Assembly: GCA_050744245.1 (NCBI GenBank)
Contig: JBOGGX010000296.1
Location: forward strand, 1-16,239
Length of the DNA: 16,239 nt
Direction: 5' to 3'
DNA from: JBOGGX01 sp050744245
GTDB lineage: Bacteria; Actinomycetota; Acidimicrobiia; Acidimicrobiales; JBOGGX01
Shown: positions 14,159-16,239 of the stretch, in pieces
Numbering within the stretch: position 1 is the first letter of the stretch
Layout of the letters: each line of letters starts with the position of its first letter
Notes under the pieces: generated by a model
Told to the model about the DNA's origin: nothing
What the model saw: the letters and a program-made list of their open reading frames with translations, nothing else
Databases searched by the model: none
Translations under genes and position numbers: made by a program

Positions 14159-14761
14159 TCAGGCGGGCCGGGGGTCACGCAGGTCGGCCAGGGTGACCGC
14201 GCCCCGGCGGACGGCCTCGTTGGCCAGCCGGACCCGGCGCCGCTCCCCCCCGTCGTACACCCCGAACTTGTCGTACAGCCGCACCAGGTGCTGCTTGACC
14301 GCGGCCTCGCTCACGACCAGTTCGATCGCGATCTGGTGGATCGACGCCGGTTCGGTGAACAGGTCGGCCGACAGCACGGGTCGGCACAGGGCGATCAGGA
14401 CATCACGCTCGCGCTTGGTGAGGGGCGGTGGGGGCGATGCGGTGCGGGTGATGGTCTCGTCCTCGGCGACCGACGCACCCTGGTAGAGCAGCTTGGTTCG
14501 CCCGGCCCGGATCTCGTCGCCGTTGCGGAGCGGCCGGGCCGACCAGATCCGCTCGCCGTTGACGAACGTGCCGTTGCTCGAGCCGACGTCGCGAACGCAC
14601 CACCCCTCGCCGAGCGGTTCGAGGACGGCGTGGACACGGGACAGCTCGGGGTCGGCCGGCACGGCGACGTCGTTGTTCGTGCCGCGGCCCACGGTGACCT
14701 GGTCGTCGCCCAGGGCGACGACCTCCCGGCCGTCGGGCTTCCACACCTCGAGCTGGCTCAC
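14159..14761 (-). CDS. FHA-domain protein with C-terminal HTH
   Basis: A 200-residue regulator. Residues 1-95 form a forkhead-associated domain with VGRGTNN (24-30), SRVHAVLEP (41-49) and the phosphothreonine-loop SSNGTFVNG (61-69), so it should bind phosphothreonine partners of Ser/Thr kinases. After a Pro-rich linker, residues about 114-180 begin LTKRERDVLIALCRP and continue with IHQIAIELVVSEAAVKQHLVRLYDKFGV, a helix-turn-helix of LuxR-like appearance. It may couple kinase signalling to transcription. The start is GTG at 14761; TAAAGT (14775-14770) stands eight bases upstream as a possible -10 and suggests a leaderless transcript. The beta-propeller gene ends 40 bases upstream on the same strand. 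Confidence 0.85.
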   Translation of the reverse strand: MSQLEVWKPDGREVVALGDDQVTVGRGTNNDVAVPADPELSRVHAVLEPLGEGWCVRDVGSSNGTFVNGERIWSARPLRNGDEIRAGRTKLLYQGASVAEDETITRTASPPPPLTKRERDVLIALCRPVLSADLFTEPASIHQIAIELVVSEAAVKQHLVRLYDKFGVYDGGERRRVRLANEAVRRGAVTLADLRDPRPA

Positions 14762-14769
14762 CGGCGGCG

Positions 14770-14775
14770 ACTTTA
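14770..14775 (-). promoter_or_regulatory. Possible -10 box of the FHA-HTH gene
   Basis: On the minus strand TAAAGT fits TANNNT and ends eight bases before the GTG start, so transcription would begin at or next to the start codon, as in leaderless actinobacterial mRNAs. No convincing -35 hexamer is present. Confidence 0.3.
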
Positions 14776-14801
14776 CCGACCGTTCTGGCCCGCCTCCGCG
14801 G

Positions 14802-16233
14802 TCAGAGCTCGAACGTCGCCGCGACCTCGTTATCGGTCGGGTCGATGAGGGCCAACCCCTGGACGCCCTGAACGGCGACCCAGATCAGCTCGTCGTCGCC
14901 GACGATGTAGGTGGGACGGGGACCGACATCGATGGTCGCCGTCACCTCCCCCGACTCGGCGTCGACCCGGACGACCTGGTCGTCCTGCTCGAGCGTGACC
15001 CACAGCGAGCCGGCGGTGAACAGCACATCGGACGCCCGCCCGGGCAGGTCGATGGTCGTCAACCGGGAGACCGCGTCGCGCTGGATCCTGGTCAGCGAGC
15101 CCCCTCGATCGAGGTACCAGAGCTCCTCGCCGGCGAACACGACGATGCCGATCCCCTCGCCCGTCGGCGCCGCCGCCGTCGGCTGCCCCGACACCGGATC
15201 GATGCGGTACACCTGGCCCTGGTCGTCGGTCGCTCACAGCTCGGTCCCGTCGGTCCTGATGCCGGCGATGCCCCCGGAGATCACCGCGGTGGTGGCCGCC
15301 CCGGTGGCCAGGTCGGTCCGGAGCAGCCCGTCGCGGCCGCTCTCCCAGATGGCGCCGAGGGCCACCAGCTCGGGCTGGATGATCGTGGGCGTGGCAATGG
15401 CGATGAAGCTCGACTCGCCCTCGACCGTCCGGACCGGGCGTGGGTGGCCGGGTCGATCCGGGTGAACGTGGCCCGTCCCATCCACGGCTGAGCGCCGTCG
15501 AGTTGGAGCGGGGCGCACGGCGGCCGACGTTGAACACCTCGACCTCACCGGGCTTGCCCGGGTCGAAGACCGACAGCCCGTCCGCGGTCAGCAGCCACCC
15601 CTCGTCCCCTACCTGGAGGGCCGGCCACAGGGCGCGGCCGGTGTCGGCGACCTCCTGCACCTCCCCGTCGTCGATGGTGCTCACGGTGTTGTCGAACAGG
15701 TTGGTCACCAGGAGTCGCCCGTCGGCGAAGCCGGGCAGGACCGGGCACTGGTCGATGGGGACGGTGTCGTCGATCTCCAGGGTGGCCCGGTTCACGAAGT
15801 AGCTCCGGGGCGACGGCAGCGGCCCGAGGTTGGTCACCTCGTCGATGACCGCGACGTCGTCGTAGACGGTGATCGCGGTTGGGGCGGCGCCGCCCGGGAT
15901 CTCGCCCCTCTGCTGCTCGGCACGACCCAGTGGTCGCCCTCGTCGGCGATGGGCGGGAGACCGGGTCCGGCGACGGTGGTCGGCGACTCGCCGCCCGATC
16001 GATCCCTGGTGAGGGCGAGGGTCGCCACGGCCGCCACCACCTGCACCATGGCCGCCCCCACCCCGACGAGCACCTTCGTGCGCCCCGAGGGCCGGGCCGG
16101 GGCGGGCCCGCCGGGCCGCCGGCAGCTCCCATGAAGCCGGCGCCCCCGGGCGGCGAGGACGCAGCCATGGCCGCGGCCGAGGCTCGTCGGTGGCGACCAG
16201 CGTGACCGTGTCGGCGGTGGCCGCGCCCGACAT
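14802..16233 (-). pseudogene. Membrane-anchored beta-propeller protein, frame-broken (probably sequence errors)
   Basis: The protein can be followed through all three minus frames: a Gly/Pro/Ala-rich N-terminus near 16168-16100, a transmembrane helix (VLVGVGAAMVQVVAAVATLAL) near 16073-16010, then propeller blades. Blades carry repeated LW/IW strands (AIWESG, ELWYLD, SLWVTLEQ, LIWVAVQ) with VYRIDPVSGQ and RVDAESGEV turns, as in YncE/NHL-like repeat proteins, and end at 14802. Frame changes lie near 16181, 16099-16102, 15905-15908, 15510-15513 and 15434-15435. Each needs one additional base, and each lies at a short G/C run. A TGA (15236-15234) replaces the Trp expected in TEL-W-ATDD. Sequence error is likely; a real pseudogene is possible. 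The most upstream shift is uncertain because the N-terminus is poorly conserved in appearance. It precedes the FHA-HTH gene and may be an extracytoplasmic partner. Confidence 0.6.
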
Positions 16234-16239
16234 CTGGGC

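Noticed and set aside
15234..15236. TGA read as tryptophan (alternative genetic code)
   Set aside because: Most other genes here end in TGA at proper family ends, for example pheA, padR and nagB-II, so the standard code applies.

Overview
The window is about 16 kb of GC-rich, gene-dense DNA with short intergenic gaps, many GTG/TTG start options, overlapping start/stop codons and almost no AT-rich promoters. Gene content suggests an actinobacterium. An F420-dependent luciferase-like oxidoreductase of the Rv1855c type, a DUF6777 protein, FHA and PadR regulators, and a membrane protein opening with a GWWQASDGRWYPP motif together point most plausibly to the class Acidimicrobiia. That placement is inference from protein style, not from a marker gene.

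Left part (1-3671): an amino-sugar catabolism cluster. A double-SIS glucosamine-6-phosphate deaminase of the NagB-II type (minus) is divergent from a cytosine-deaminase-like amidohydrolase and NagA, the N-acetylglucosamine-6-phosphate deacetylase (both plus). The 77-base divergent gap holds a sequence close to the DasR/NagR operator (dre), which fits the pathway. Two tRNA-Ser genes (GCT and TGA, minus) follow, then a single-pass membrane protein.

Middle (4892-9408): on the minus strand, prephenate dehydratase (pheA) is followed by an overlapping ORF that joins a P-loop kinase domain to an F420-type oxidoreductase. An internal ATG with a strong ribosome binding site sits exactly at the domain junction. 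Divergent from pheA are larB and larC, two of the three genes for the nickel-pincer cofactor of lactate racemase-type enzymes. larE and larA are not in the window.

Right part (9429-16239): a PadR repressor and a small membrane protein form a translationally coupled pair, divergent from a metallo-beta-lactamase-fold hydrolase, with three GTAGTA half-sites in the shared promoter. Next comes a 543-residue zinc-ribbon/PPGQY-repeat/TM/DUF6777 protein with a DUF2135-like C-terminus, convergent with an alpha/beta hydrolase. A minus-strand set of a degenerate cyclic-nucleotide-binding protein, an FHA-HTH regulator and a membrane-anchored beta-propeller gene ends the window. The propeller gene is broken by several shifts that all look like one missing base in a G/C run, plus one TGA in place of an expected Trp. 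Sequence error near a contig end is at least as likely as true decay.

No mobile element, CRISPR array or phage gene was seen. The observations most worth following are the dre-like site with the associated orphan amidohydrolase, the kinase-oxidoreductase junction with its own start signal, the PadR half-site triplet, the DUF6777/DUF2135-like fusion, and several long hairpins without U-tracts at gene ends.
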